In this document: positions 9,660 to 18,672 of the stretch, one piece after another
How the letters are laid out: the number at the start of each line of letters is the position of its first letter
How positions within the stretch are numbered: the first letter of the stretch is position 1
NCBI GenBank assembly: GCA_902794535.1
Contig: CADBHQ010000002.1
Location: forward strand, 1-64,000
Direction: 5' to 3'
DNA length: 64,000 nucleotides
Origin: Fibrobacter succinogenes
GTDB taxonomy: Bacteria > Fibrobacterota > Fibrobacteria > Fibrobacterales > Fibrobacteraceae
Position numbers and translations under genes: made by a program
Notes under the pieces: model-generated
Databases searched by the model: none
The model's input: only the letters and a program-made list of their open reading frames with translations
What the model was told of the DNA's origin: nothing

Positions 9660-11771
9660 ATGATGAAAAAACTTTCTACTGCAGCCCTCACTGCAGCCAC
9701 AATCGCTTCCGCAGCCACTATTACCGTCGACCCGACTGCAACCAAGCAAGAAATCGTCGGTTTCGGTGGTGGCTCTGTTTATTACCAGAGCTGGATTACA
9801 GCTCTTGCCGACAAAAATAAGGAAGCGCTTTTTGATACAGCCTTCACAGGTTTGAACCTTTCTCTTTTGCGCGTGGGCAACTGGCTTCAAGCAGACACCG
9901 CCAAGGTAAGCCAAGATGACATCGCTATCGTGCAGGCAGCAAAGAAGCGTCTCGGCAACCATGTCAAGATTGAAATGTCTAGCTGGTCTGCTCCGGGCAG
10001 CCTCAAGCCGAGCGGCAGCGTGAACGGTAGCGCAGGCTCTAGCAAGTCTGACAACTCTCTGAAAAAGGTCAGCGGCGACGCCTACGGTTCTTACGCATAC
10101 ACAGACTTCGCCAATTGGTGGAAAAAGAGTATCGAAACTTACAAAGCAGCCGGCATTACGCCCGACTACATCAGCATTCAGAACGAGCCGGACATGAACG
10201 CCGACTACGAAGAAACCCTCTTCGAGCCCACCGAAACAAGCGAAATGGCTGGCTACAAGGAAGCCTTGAACGCTGTTTATGACGCCGTGAAGGGCACCAC
10301 CAAGATTCTCGGACCGGAACCGCTCGGCATCGGTTACAGCAACTTTGAAAAGTACGCCAAGGAACTGGACGACAGCAAGCTGGACGGCTACGCCTACCAC
10401 CTGTATCACGCAGGCGATGGCAACGACAACTCCGGCAACAACTACCTCGCTCCCGAAAACTTCCGCAAGTCCATGAAGGCAATCGGTTCTACTTACGGCG
10501 GCAAGGGCAAGCCGATTATCATGACCGAATTCTGCAACATGCTCGACAAGACCCGCGAAGAAGACATGGTGGGCCTCGCCCACATTATGCAGGTCGGCTT
10601 TACCGATGGCCAGCTCGGCGGCTACATTGCTTGGGAACTCTTCTGGGGAAACGGCACTGGTCAGCTTATCGGCGTTTGCACCGAAGGCTGGGGCAGCTGT
10701 AAGAAAGACGAAATCGTGATTGGTCCTGAATACCACGCCATGCGTCACTATTCCAAGTTCGTGAATCCGGGCTGGAAGGCCATCTCCGCGACCACCGCCG
10801 AGAGCGCCCTCAAGACAGTTGCATTCACAAGTGCATCCGGCGACTCCGTTTCCGTGGTTGTCATCAACACCGGCAAGACCGCCATTCAGCTTGACGCTCC
10901 GGCAATCAGCGGCATGAATGTCGCAACCGCCGTGCAGTCCAAGGAAAACGGTTTCAAGAGCAAGAACATCACCATTGCAAGCTGCTACATGCTCCCCGCA
11001 CGCTCGGTAACGACGCTCGTGTTCACCAAGACCGCAGCCGCCTCGACCGTCGCCACCTGCCAAGACGAGACCACCGATCCGAACTACACTGAACCGGTCA
11101 TTACCCCGTCTGCAGATGTCGTGATCCTCGACTACTCCAAGACCTCCGACGTTTCCACCTGGCAGGCCATGAGCGACGACCTCGGCGCCGTCACCTACGA
11201 AGCCGGCGAACTCGACGGCATTACAGGTTATGTCAGCGTACCGCTCGCCGGTTGCGAACAGTCTGAATGCGGCTACAAGAGCCAGCTCGTGAACATCAGC
11301 GAAGAAGGCGCCGCCGCACTGGCAAGCTGCTCCGAACTGGTGATTACCATGCGCAGCCAGGGCACTTCCAATGCCTACGTGAACGTGGGTGCCGCAAACG
11401 GTGGCAGCTGGGTTGACTACCAGTATGGCCGTACCGCTGCCGCAAACAGCTGGAGCGAAACCACAGTGGATCTTGAAAAAGAAGGCGACAACGGCTCTAC
11501 CGCACTGCACTTCAACAGCGACGCCACCGGAATCTACATCGCAAAGATTGTGGCTACGGGCTGCACCTCGACCGGTATCACGAAGGCTCCGAAGTTCGCC
11601 GTCAACGACCGCTTCGCCCCGGCGAAAGTCTTCGACCTGAACGGCAACCTCGTGTGGAGCGGCATCAAGGGCCAGGCTCTGAATGCCGACGGTACGCTCC
11701 GCCTCGACCTCCGTCAGGGCATGTACCTCGTGAAGACCAAGTCCTCGACCATCAAGGCCATCAAGAAATAA
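9660..11771 (+). CDS. Secreted GH30-family glycoside hydrolase with sorting tail
   Basis: Secreted hydrolase expected to act on xylan-type or related beta-linked polysaccharide. A signal peptide (about residues 1-20) precedes a GH30-type (beta/alpha)8 barrel: GFGGG near the start, acid/base Glu 176 in IQNEPDM and nucleophile Glu 290 in IIMTEFCNML. A beta-sandwich region follows (about 380-465), then a carbohydrate-binding-like module (about 490-650) and a C-terminal sorting-like tail (KVFDLNGNLVWSG, GMYLVKTKSS). GGAG lies close upstream of the ATG. Subfamily, and so xylanase versus glucanase activity, cannot be settled by eye. Confidence 0.85.
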   Translation: MMKKLSTAALTAATIASAATITVDPTATKQEIVGFGGGSVYYQSWITALADKNKEALFDTAFTGLNLSLLRVGNWLQADTAKVSQDDIAIVQAAKKRLGNHVKIEMSSWSAPGSLKPSGSVNGSAGSSKSDNSLKKVSGDAYGSYAYTDFANWWKKSIETYKAAGITPDYISIQNEPDMNADYEETLFEPTETSEMAGYKEALNAVYDAVKGTTKILGPEPLGIGYSNFEKYAKELDDSKLDGYAYHLYHAGDGNDNSGNNYLAPENFRKSMKAIGSTYGGKGKPIIMTEFCNMLDKTREEDMVGLAHIMQVGFTDGQLGGYIAWELFWGNGTGQLIGVCTEGWGSCKKDEIVIGPEYHAMRHYSKFVNPGWKAISATTAESALKTVAFTSASGDSVSVVVINTGKTAIQLDAPAISGMNVATAVQSKENGFKSKNITIASCYMLPARSVTTLVFTKTAAASTVATCQDETTDPNYTEPVITPSADVVILDYSKTSDVSTWQAMSDDLGAVTYEAGELDGITGYVSVPLAGCEQSECGYKSQLVNISEEGAAALASCSELVITMRSQGTSNAYVNVGAANGGSWVDYQYGRTAAANSWSETTVDLEKEGDNGSTALHFNSDATGIYIAKIVATGCTSTGITKAPKFAVNDRFAPAKVFDLNGNLVWSGIKGQALNADGTLRLDLRQGMYLVKTKSSTIKAIKK

Positions 11772-11826
11772 TGAGTAATATTTAATGTGGGATGTTTAAT
11801 CATTCATCCCACATTTCTCATTTCAC

Positions 11827-11858
11827 AAAAAAAAGCGGGCTAAAGCCCGCCTTTTTTT
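11827..11858. terminator. Bidirectional terminator between GH30 gene and convergent unknown gene
   Basis: GCGGGC-TAAA-GCCCGC stem flanked by A-rich sequence on the left and seven T residues on the right, so it can work on both strands. Confidence 0.9.
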
Positions 11859-11875
11859 GTTGCTTCCGCAACTGA

Positions 11876-12514
11876 TTACTCTTCTTCGAGAGCTTCCTTG
11901 TATTCGTCGACCGTTGCGATGTATTCGTCAATCATGTCGTCCTTAGAATCAAGGTAAGAAAGGATCTGTTCCAGATGCTCCTTCTTGAACACAGCCTTGA
12001 GCTGACGGCTAGCGTGTCCGCGATAGCCCCATTCCTTGAGGATTTCGTCGGTCACCACGAAGGCGTCGTTCATAGAGACAAAGCGCATGGGGCCATAGAC
12101 AGCCCAGTTGTGTTCCATCTGCATGCATTCCGGTTCCTGGAGTTCCGGATTAGCCATGTAGCGCTGGATGTGGCGGGTACGCACGTCCTTAATCTTGTCG
12201 ATGCGCATGTAACCCATAATCAAGTACTTGTTGCGGAGTTCGGAATCGCTCAGGCCTTCGTAACGGGTGCCGAACAGAATGTAGCGGCTCTTTGCCTTGA
12301 GGATTGCGTTGATCGCCTTCACGTTATAGCAGCTCATCAGACCATAGGTGCTAGTTTCGTAGTTGGGTTCATAGAGGAAACCCTTACCGTTTTCGTTCAG
12401 CTGGTCGCGGACCGGCATTTCGGACTGGTGGCTGGTTTCGACGTAGAGCAAGCTACCGGCAGCGTTGCCGCGGTAATCCTGCCAACCTTCGAGATTGATC
12501 TGTGTTTTAGGCAT
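11876..12514 (-). CDS. Conserved-looking protein of unknown function
   Basis: Unrecognised soluble protein of 212 residues without signal peptide or membrane segment. The middle contains SRYILFGTRYEG and YLIMGYMRIDKI, which suggest a small beta-rich fold; the C-terminal 60 residues are charged and probably helical (KKEHLEQILSYLDSKDDMIDEYIA, broken by YKEALEEE at the end). Codon use is like its neighbours. It is monocistronic, with its own terminator downstream and a stable hairpin in its 5' leader. Confidence 0.7.
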   Translation of the reverse strand: MPKTQINLEGWQDYRGNAAGSLLYVETSHQSEMPVRDQLNENGKGFLYEPNYETSTYGLMSCYNVKAINAILKAKSRYILFGTRYEGLSDSELRNKYLIMGYMRIDKIKDVRTRHIQRYMANPELQEPECMQMEHNWAVYGPMRFVSMNDAFVVTDEILKEWGYRGHASRQLKAVFKKEHLEQILSYLDSKDDMIDEYIATVDEYKEALEEE

Positions 12515-12544
12515 TTGTCATCCACTCTAGTTAGGTTAAACTTT

Positions 12545-12580
12545 GGGAACCCCGAATTTTTGGTCCGGGGTCCCCTTTTT
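12545..12580. promoter_or_regulatory. Strong hairpin in the leader of the 212-residue unknown gene
   Basis: GGGAACCCC pairs with GGGGTCCCC with one mismatch. TTTTT follows on the plus strand, so it resembles a terminator in that direction, but no plus-strand gene precedes it. On the minus strand it lies about 30-60 nt upstream of the unknown gene's ATG, where it could be a leader structure or separate it from murI transcription. Confidence 0.45.
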
Positions 12581-12654
12581 ATATAAATCTTACAATCGGA
12601 CTACTTATGGCAGTCCGTTGCTTATTTTCAATATGCAAGATACAAATTTATAAG

Positions 12655-13464
12655 CTAAAAGGTAACTGACTCTGCCGAAAAACCGGTCATTCCAAAGAGC
12701 GATGCCCCTTTTTCGAAGAATTTCGCGGTATCGGTGGTCAAAAACCTAGTTTTTCCATTTTTTGTAAGGCGGGCATCCATCTCCGGATGGCGTTTCAGGT
12801 AGTCCACGGTCTTTTCGGACACGATATCCCCCTGGAACACGAGCTTCACATGAGGCGGCAGGGCGGCTCGGATTGCCCCCTCCAGGAGCGGATAATGAGT
12901 GCAGGCGAGCAAGACTGTGTCGATATCCGGGTCTTGGGCGAGCAGGGCGTCCACATCCTTCTTGACAAAGAATCGGGCTCCTTCAGATTCCCTTTCGCCA
13001 TATTCGACCAGAGGCACCCACATGGGGCAAGCATGTTGCGTCACCTTGAGCTCGGGGTAAAAATGGTTGATTTCAATCAGGTAACTGCCCGAAGATACCG
13101 TTCCCGCCGTCCCGAAAATGCCAATATGGCCCGACTTGCTGAACTTGCCAATTTCTTCGGCAGTGGGTCGCACAATGCCAAGCACTCGCTTGTCCGGAAA
13201 TTCATACGGCAGAACATCTTGCTGAATGCTACGGAGCGCCTTGGCCGACGCCGTATTGCAAGCAAGAATCACCAGAGGGCAGCCGCGACTGAAAAGTTCA
13301 CGAACCGCCTGCAATGTATAGCGGAAAATCGTTTCGAACGTGCGCGAGCCATAAGGAGCGCGAGCGTTGTCGCCCAAATAAAGGTAATCGTACTGCGGGA
13401 GCGCCTTCTGCAGGTTTCTAAGAATGGTCAGGCCACCAAAGCCCGAATCGAACACTCCTATCAC
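12655..13464 (-). CDS. murI: Glutamate racemase
   Basis: Converts L-glutamate to D-glutamate for peptidoglycan. The N-terminus IGVFDSGFGGLT is diagnostic, and both catalytic cysteines are present (C69 in ILACNTAS and the second in LLACTHYPLL). Length 269 is normal. The start overlaps the end of the acyltransferase frame by 4 nt, so it is coupled to the helicase/acyltransferase frame upstream. Confidence 0.93.
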   Translation of the reverse strand: MIGVFDSGFGGLTILRNLQKALPQYDYLYLGDNARAPYGSRTFETIFRYTLQAVRELFSRGCPLVILACNTASAKALRSIQQDVLPYEFPDKRVLGIVRPTAEEIGKFSKSGHIGIFGTAGTVSSGSYLIEINHFYPELKVTQHACPMWVPLVEYGERESEGARFFVKKDVDALLAQDPDIDTVLLACTHYPLLEGAIRAALPPHVKLVFQGDIVSEKTVDYLKRHPEMDARLTKNGKTRFLTTDTAKFFEKGASLFGMTGFSAESVTF

Positions 13465-14189
13465 AGGGCATCCTCCATCATCTTGTGGACCATGGGGAGC
13501 ATGTGAATCTTGGGATCAAACTTTTCGTTTTCTTTGCGGCACTCCAGAACATCGATTGGTGCAAGCACCTTCACATTCACCTTGCAACGCTTGGTATCCT
13601 TACGGCGTTCCCAGACCGGGCCCGAACCCTTGATAACAAGCGGGAGCATGATGGCATCGTTTTCGCAAGCAAAGCGGAACACGCCACTCTTGAAAGTTCC
13701 AAGCGCACCAGTCTTGCTGCGAGTGCCTTCGGGGAAAATAAATATGCGCGCCGAGTTTCCTCTTTCAGAGACTGCCTGACGCACCGCCTTGGCGGCGCCG
13801 CCCTTTTCGCGGTTCACCAAAACGCAACCAATTTTGTGCATCCAGAAATTCAAGAAAGGAATTCGACCAAGTGATTTCTTTGCAACAAAGCCCACGGTCT
13901 TCTGGATAGCCAAAAATACTATCGGAATGTCAACAAATGAATTGTGATTCCCGACAACAAACACCGGGCGACTCCAATCGACTTTTCCGAGCTGGGCCTG
14001 ATCTTCAATCGTCAAGTCTATGCGTATAACCTTCATGCAGTATCTTGAAAAATCTTGAATTTTGTGATCGAGCCACGCATCAAAATTTTTCCCATAGCGC
14101 AGTTTCAAATACGGAAGTGCAATGATATACATCAGCATGTATCCAAGCACCGCCACCACGACATAGATTTTAAACAAGATTACAGGCAT
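13461..14189 (-). other. PlsC-type acyltransferase module, probably its own gene
   Basis: A 242-residue unit from the internal ATG at 14189. It has one or two N-terminal transmembrane segments and the acyltransferase motifs H-x4-D (GNHNSFVD), a GCVLVNR segment and FPEGTRS. This family transfers an acyl chain to lysophosphatidic acid to make phosphatidic acid at the inner membrane. GGAATGGA just upstream is a weak ribosome site. Listed separately because a bifunctional helicase-acyltransferase makes no evident biological sense. Confidence 0.7.
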
Positions 14190-15668
14190 ATTCCATTCCG
14201 TACTTCGATTTCTTTCGTGAGGCAAAAATCTCGAACGCCTAAACCTTCGCAATTTGCCTTTCCAGAATCTACGCTTGCAATATAACAAAAATAGGCATGC
14301 TTCGGCCCGGGTTACCCCGACGTAATAAAGCCTTCGTTCCTCATCTAACTGCCGTTTTCGTGCCTTGCGGTCCCCCGTACATTCTCCAGGCGTGAGTTTT
14401 TCGCATAAGCCTGCGTAATACACCACCGCATACTGGAGTCCTTTGGAGGCATGCACCGTCTCTATATGCACGCCGTCTTCAACTGTCACCTCGGACGTGG
14501 CAGCACCATTCTCCATCTCGCCCGCATCTGTCACCACGTCGCCTGCAATCGGAATATTGTAGTCGCGAAGAGCCTGCTCGTAATAAAGGCGTTGCCGGTT
14601 ATAGCGAACCAGAATTGCAAAATTTTTCCAAGCAAGGTCATAATCTTCGCGAAGTTCCTTGATTGATACGACTATTTTCTGGATTTCTTCAACAGGATTG
14701 TCAGACACCCAGATTTCGGGCTTGCGATTTTCCTTATAGAGCGGGTTCCCGCCAGAACCATTCAAGTTGCCCGCACGCAGCATCTTGCGCAAGTGAATCG
14801 GCTTATTCTTGAAAATTTCATTTGCCAAATAGAGAACATTCGGTACCGAGCGGTAATTCCACTCCAAGCGAATTTGCGTTGATTCCTTGAAGTCTTCACA
14901 AAAGCGCTCGATGTTTCCGATGTCGGCACCACGGAATCCGTAAATGGCTTGGTCATCATCGCCTACGACAAACAATTGCTTTCTATCGCCCAGCAAGCCT
15001 TTCACCAAACGATACTGCGAGGGGTTTATATCTTGGTATTCGTCCACCAGAATTTCTTTCCATTGTTCGCGAAAGTAATCCCGCGCAATCTCGTTAGTTT
15101 CGAGCAATTGAATCGCCGAATAGATAAGGTCTTCGAAAACGACTTGGCCCGATTCTAGAACGACTTCACGGAGCGGTTGCAATTTCGCCGACACCGCCGC
15201 GCCGTAGCAGTCCGAAAATAAGTTCTCCCGCGACACATTGACTTTCAACTTGAGCTTCGAAAGCGCCTGTGAAAATTCTCGTTCCGACGATTCCGTCGGC
15301 ACAGGCATTTTCTTGAAGCCCAAAAGTTCATAAGCTGGGCACTCACCGCCAGCACCATTCGGCACATCACACTTCAGCATGTACAGCGCAAGCGAATGAA
15401 ACGTACACAACCGCACACCTGCATTCGGGAAAAGCTTTTGCACGCGCTCCCGCATTTCGGCGGCGGCCTTTGCGGTGAATGTTAGCGCCAAGATTTTTTC
15501 AGGTTCTACACCGCAAAGAATCCTATACTGGATTCGCTTGGTCAAGACAGAAGTCTTGCCCGAGCCGGCCCCCGCCAAAATCAAAAGTTGCGCACCTTGT
15601 TCATGGTCGTGCAGCACCGCTGCACGCTGGTCAGAATTCAACCCTTTCAGGATTTCTTCGGCGTCCAT
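13461..15668 (-). CDS. UvrD/PcrA-type helicase running in frame into a PlsC-type acyltransferase
   Basis: One open frame of 735 codons holds two unrelated modules. Residues 1-493 are a UvrD-family superfamily 1 DNA helicase: Walker A AGAGSGKT (32-39), DEYQD, GDDDQAIYGFRGAD, and motifs V/VI HASKGLQYAVVY and YYVGVTRA. It is short for the family (usually 650-750). Residues 494-735 begin with a methionine and are a complete 1-acylglycerol-3-phosphate acyltransferase-like protein (NHNSFVDIP, FPEGTRS). There is no stop between them. Removing one base near 14210-14217 would end the helicase at EIEVRNGICL with a TAA overlapping the acyltransferase start, so two overlapping genes plus an indel is a real alternative. 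Co-transcribed with murI. Confidence 0.75.
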   Translation of the reverse strand: MDAEEILKGLNSDQRAAVLHDHEQGAQLLILAGAGSGKTSVLTKRIQYRILCGVEPEKILALTFTAKAAAEMRERVQKLFPNAGVRLCTFHSLALYMLKCDVPNGAGGECPAYELLGFKKMPVPTESSEREFSQALSKLKLKVNVSRENLFSDCYGAAVSAKLQPLREVVLESGQVVFEDLIYSAIQLLETNEIARDYFREQWKEILVDEYQDINPSQYRLVKGLLGDRKQLFVVGDDDQAIYGFRGADIGNIERFCEDFKESTQIRLEWNYRSVPNVLYLANEIFKNKPIHLRKMLRAGNLNGSGGNPLYKENRKPEIWVSDNPVEEIQKIVVSIKELREDYDLAWKNFAILVRYNRQRLYYEQALRDYNIPIAGDVVTDAGEMENGAATSEVTVEDGVHIETVHASKGLQYAVVYYAGLCEKLTPGECTGDRKARKRQLDEERRLYYVGVTRAEACLFLLYCKRRFWKGKLRRFRRSRFLPHERNRSTEWNMPVILFKIYVVVAVLGYMLMYIIALPYLKLRYGKNFDAWLDHKIQDFSRYCMKVIRIDLTIEDQAQLGKVDWSRPVFVVGNHNSFVDIPIVFLAIQKTVGFVAKKSLGRIPFLNFWMHKIGCVLVNREKGGAAKAVRQAVSERGNSARIFIFPEGTRSKTGALGTFKSGVFRFACENDAIMLPLVIKGSGPVWERRKDTKRCKVNVKVLAPIDVLECRKENEKFDPKIHMLPMVHKMMEDAL

Positions 15669-15769
15669 AACGCCTCTTATGGAATGGGGCGAAGTACATG
15701 TAAATCGCCACCGCTATCTAAAAACCGTCGCACGCCCCAACGTTTCAGTCCAAGGCCTGCGCCGTCGAA

Positions 15770-16792
15770 TTATTTCGGTTCGCCCATAGTCTTAACAGGC
15801 GTATTTGTCGCAGGCGTTCCGCCAAGCAAAAATACGAATGCGCCAAACAGGCTCAGCACTAGGCTCACAAAGTAAGCAAGCAGCTGAATCACCACCGATT
15901 CAAGCCCAGGCACTCCGGCACGTGCAAAAAGCGACTGCGCCAAAAGTTCACGCGGGCCAAAACCGCCAATCGAAATCGGGAGAGCACTCACGATTGCAAC
16001 CAGCGGGATGTAGTAAAAGTACCACGAAATAGAAAGGTCAACACCGACCGCGATTCCGCAAAAATAGTGCACCAAGATTCGAAGGCCCTGAGTCACCGCC
16101 GAAAGCAAGTTAATAGACGCCAAAAGCTTTACCGAACGGAATTGCTGGAATCGTTCGAACATGTGAATCAGGCGTTCGTTAATCTTTTTCGGGAAAATCT
16201 TCGTAAGCACCTTGCACAGCAAGCGCCCGAGCCTACGGCTGCAAAGGGCGGCAAACAACGCACAGAATCCCAGGAAAATCCAAACCGAGGGCCACATGAA
16301 CGAGCGCTGAGCTTCATCGTGCATAAAGAACAACAGGCCCATGGCAAGCGCAAACAGCGTAATAAAGAACAGCCCATAAAGGCGGTCAAAGAAAGTTGCC
16401 GTAAGCCCAGCGCCCACGGAATCCTGGCCACCCTGCATGCGGATGTCATAAACCTTCTTGGCATCGCCACCCACATTGCCCGGCATAAAATTATTGAAGA
16501 AAAGTCCCACGTAATAAAGCTTGAGCAAATGCCCGTAGCCAAGCTTCACGTTCTGCCTTTCAAGCAAAAGTTTCCACTGCAGGCACGCCGTAAAGTTCGA
16601 AAGGCCAAGGCACAAAAGGGCAACAATCAAAGGCCAAACGCTATGCGTACTGAACAGCGTATACAGGTCATCGACACTCCAGTCAGGCGCCATCACGATG
16701 TTACGGTATACAAAGTAGGCCGGAACTGCCGTCACGATCAACTTCAAACAAAAAATCAACGCCGATTTAAGTCGGCCATTCATTTTACTCAT
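15770..16792 (-). CDS. UPF0104/LPG-synthase-type integral membrane protein
   Basis: Protein of 340 residues with about eight hydrophobic segments and the family signatures NNFMPGNVGGDAKK and LPISIGGFGPREL. Relatives include the transmembrane part of lysylphosphatidylglycerol synthase and YbhN-like proteins. Here it lacks the aminoacyl-transferase domain, so a role in lipid or glycolipid transport or flipping is more likely. Its start overlaps the GT4 stop by 8 nt (ATGAGTAA), placing it as third gene of a methyltransferase-GT4-membrane protein operon. Confidence 0.8.
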   Translation of the reverse strand: MSKMNGRLKSALIFCLKLIVTAVPAYFVYRNIVMAPDWSVDDLYTLFSTHSVWPLIVALLCLGLSNFTACLQWKLLLERQNVKLGYGHLLKLYYVGLFFNNFMPGNVGGDAKKVYDIRMQGGQDSVGAGLTATFFDRLYGLFFITLFALAMGLLFFMHDEAQRSFMWPSVWIFLGFCALFAALCSRRLGRLLCKVLTKIFPKKINERLIHMFERFQQFRSVKLLASINLLSAVTQGLRILVHYFCGIAVGVDLSISWYFYYIPLVAIVSALPISIGGFGPRELLAQSLFARAGVPGLESVVIQLLAYFVSLVLSLFGAFVFLLGGTPATNTPVKTMGEPK

Positions 16793-17927
16793 TTCCTCCC
16801 CCCACTTGTCGCTCTATAACGGCGTCCTGCAAAAGGTCGAGAGTCTTCTCGGCAGCAATGTCCCAGCGGAACTCGCCCGCATAGCTTTTTGCCGCCGCCG
16901 AAAGTCTCGTGCGCAAATCGTCGTCGCTATAAAGTCTGTCCATTTCGGACGCACAAGTATGAAAATCCCCCACCGGGAACAAGAGTCCCGTTTCACCGTT
17001 CCTGACGCTATCGCGAAGTCCCGGCACATCGCTTGCAATCGTCGTCGTTCCAAGTCTTGCAGCTTCTACAACAGTAAGCCCCCAACCTTCCTTGAAGCTC
17101 GTCTGCAGGAGCGCCACCGCATTTCGCAGCAAGGCACGCTTTTTTGACGGCGAAACAAATCCCAAAAGATCGACACGTTCCGTAAGCCCGCGTTCCTTGA
17201 GCCACGCCGGAATCTTTTTCAGGAGCGGACCGTCGCCTGCCACCACAAGCTTTACATCGGGGTGGTTCTCGTTCTCGGCAAATTCTTCGAACGCCTCGAG
17301 CGCCGTCCAAATTCCCTTGTAGCGGTGCACGCGCGAAAGCCACAAAAAGTACGGCGTACTCGGCACTTCTTCAGACTTCTCGACCTGCGACGGATCCACA
17401 TCGTCGGATCCATTATAAATCACCGAGATGCGGTCTTCGTCAATTCCGATTTCTTCAAGTTCGTACTTGGTGCTCGGGCTCACCACCACAAACGGCTGCT
17501 TGCGGTAGAACCACGGAATAACGCGTTCAAACGCCCACACCATAAAGGCAATCGGGAACGACGCCTCATGGAAAATGGAGCTACGCCACAAATGGTGCAT
17601 CTGCACCACCACGGGCTTCTTGGTCAAAAACGGCGTAAACAGCGGAAGCTTGTTCAGGTCCTCGACCACCACATCAAAATTGAATTCACGGTCCAGCTTG
17701 CGAATATTCATCGCTGTCGTCAGCTGGAACAGTAAATCGCCACCCTTGCGAATCACCTCGATACCATCGACCGTCTCGCGGGCCTTGCAACCAGCGAACG
17801 CCGTCGTAAAGAGCACAACCTTGTGCCCCGCTTCTACAATCTGCGAAAAAATACGGTGAAGGTGCTTTTCGGCGCCCCCTGCAGCAGGGTGCATCCGGTC
17901 GCGGTAATTAACTACAAGGATGTTCAT
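16785..17927 (-). CDS. GT4-family glycosyltransferase
   Basis: Retaining glycosyltransferase with a GT-B fold, expected to add a sugar to an envelope glycolipid or polysaccharide. The N-terminal half has the GAEKHLHRIF acceptor-side segment; the C-terminal half has LWLSRVHRYKG, VVAGDGPLL and the nucleotide-sugar binding pattern KEGWGLTVVEAARLGT with its conserved Glu. Length 380 is typical. It starts 3 nt after the methyltransferase stop in the restored frame (17931) and overlaps the next gene by 8 nt. Donor and acceptor are unknown. Confidence 0.87.
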   Translation of the reverse strand: MNILVVNYRDRMHPAAGGAEKHLHRIFSQIVEAGHKVVLFTTAFAGCKARETVDGIEVIRKGGDLLFQLTTAMNIRKLDREFNFDVVVEDLNKLPLFTPFLTKKPVVVQMHHLWRSSIFHEASFPIAFMVWAFERVIPWFYRKQPFVVVSPSTKYELEEIGIDEDRISVIYNGSDDVDPSQVEKSEEVPSTPYFLWLSRVHRYKGIWTALEAFEEFAENENHPDVKLVVAGDGPLLKKIPAWLKERGLTERVDLLGFVSPSKKRALLRNAVALLQTSFKEGWGLTVVEAARLGTTTIASDVPGLRDSVRNGETGLLFPVGDFHTCASEMDRLYSDDDLRTRLSAAAKSYAGEFRWDIAAEKTLDLLQDAVIERQVGGGNE

Positions 17928-18000
17928 CGGCTAGGGCTTCTTGCCCAAGACTCCAATGCACAACTGCGTGTAGTGCATAAGCGAATTGTTTTCGAGAGAA

Positions 18001-18672
18001 TCAAGAATCTTGTCCTTGACCTTCTGGTAAGCAGAACCCTGCAGCGGATACTTCGGTGCGGTAGAACAGGTTCGGGCGCATCCAATCGCCATAATCGTAA
18101 ACGCATTCAAAGCCCGCATCGGTCATGAGTTTCTTGAGCTGCGGCATGGTGAACTGCTTTTCCCAACCAGCAAACCACTTGTCCATCGCAATCAGGATAT
18201 GCTTGATAACGGTGTACGGGTGAACGGTCTGCGGCACGTCGCACAGGCAATGGCCACCATGCTTTAGAATGCGGTAGTTTTCCTTGATCAGCGGGAGCGA
18301 ATCCTTAAAATGTTCAGCCAGCCCCTGATGGAACACCAAGTCAAAAGTGCAATCCGGGAATGGAGCCTTGAACGCATCGCCACGCACAAGCTTCAGGTTA
18401 TCGTAAAGGTTATCCTTCGCACGAATGGCGTCCACAATTTTCAAGCTGTTTTCAGCGTAATCGAGCACGTAGACGTCGGCACCCAAGCGGGCCAGTTCGG
18501 CACTATCGCGACCGGTACCGGCACCCACTTCCAAAACCTTGAGGCCTTCGAGCTTAAAATTCTTCTTAATCGTATTCAACACAGACGGGGACGAAGGATA
18601 AACCTTGTCCATATCGTTCTTCTGTTGCCAAAATCTGTTCCAGACAGACTGATCAGGTTCTTTTATAGACAT
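18001..18672 (-). CDS. Class I SAM-dependent methyltransferase, C-terminus frameshifted
   Basis: Motif I VLEVGAGTGRDS and the following YVLDYAENSL identify a Rossmann-fold SAM methyltransferase, probably acting on an envelope lipid or sugar given its neighbours. The frame appears broken near 18060: after NLFYRT this frame gives TEVSAAGFCLPEGQGQDS, whereas a different frame continues sensibly (PKYPLQGSAYQKVKDKILD, then MHYTQLCIGVLGKKP) to a TAG at 17931-17933, 3 nt before the GT4 start. Removing one of two adjacent C residues restores this. First gene of the operon. Confidence 0.8.
   Translation of the reverse strand: MSIKEPDQSVWNRFWQQKNDMDKVYPSSPSVLNTIKKNFKLEGLKVLEVGAGTGRDSAELARLGADVYVLDYAENSLKIVDAIRAKDNLYDNLKLVRGDAFKAPFPDCTFDLVFHQGLAEHFKDSLPLIKENYRILKHGGHCLCDVPQTVHPYTVIKHILIAMDKWFAGWEKQFTMPQLKKLMTDAGFECVYDYGDWMRPNLFYRTEVSAAGFCLPEGQGQDS

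Noticed and set aside
12600-12625. TGGCAGTCCGTTGCT, a second sigma-54-like element
   Set aside because: Only 9 nt separate GG and GC instead of 10, and no plus-strand gene lies downstream.
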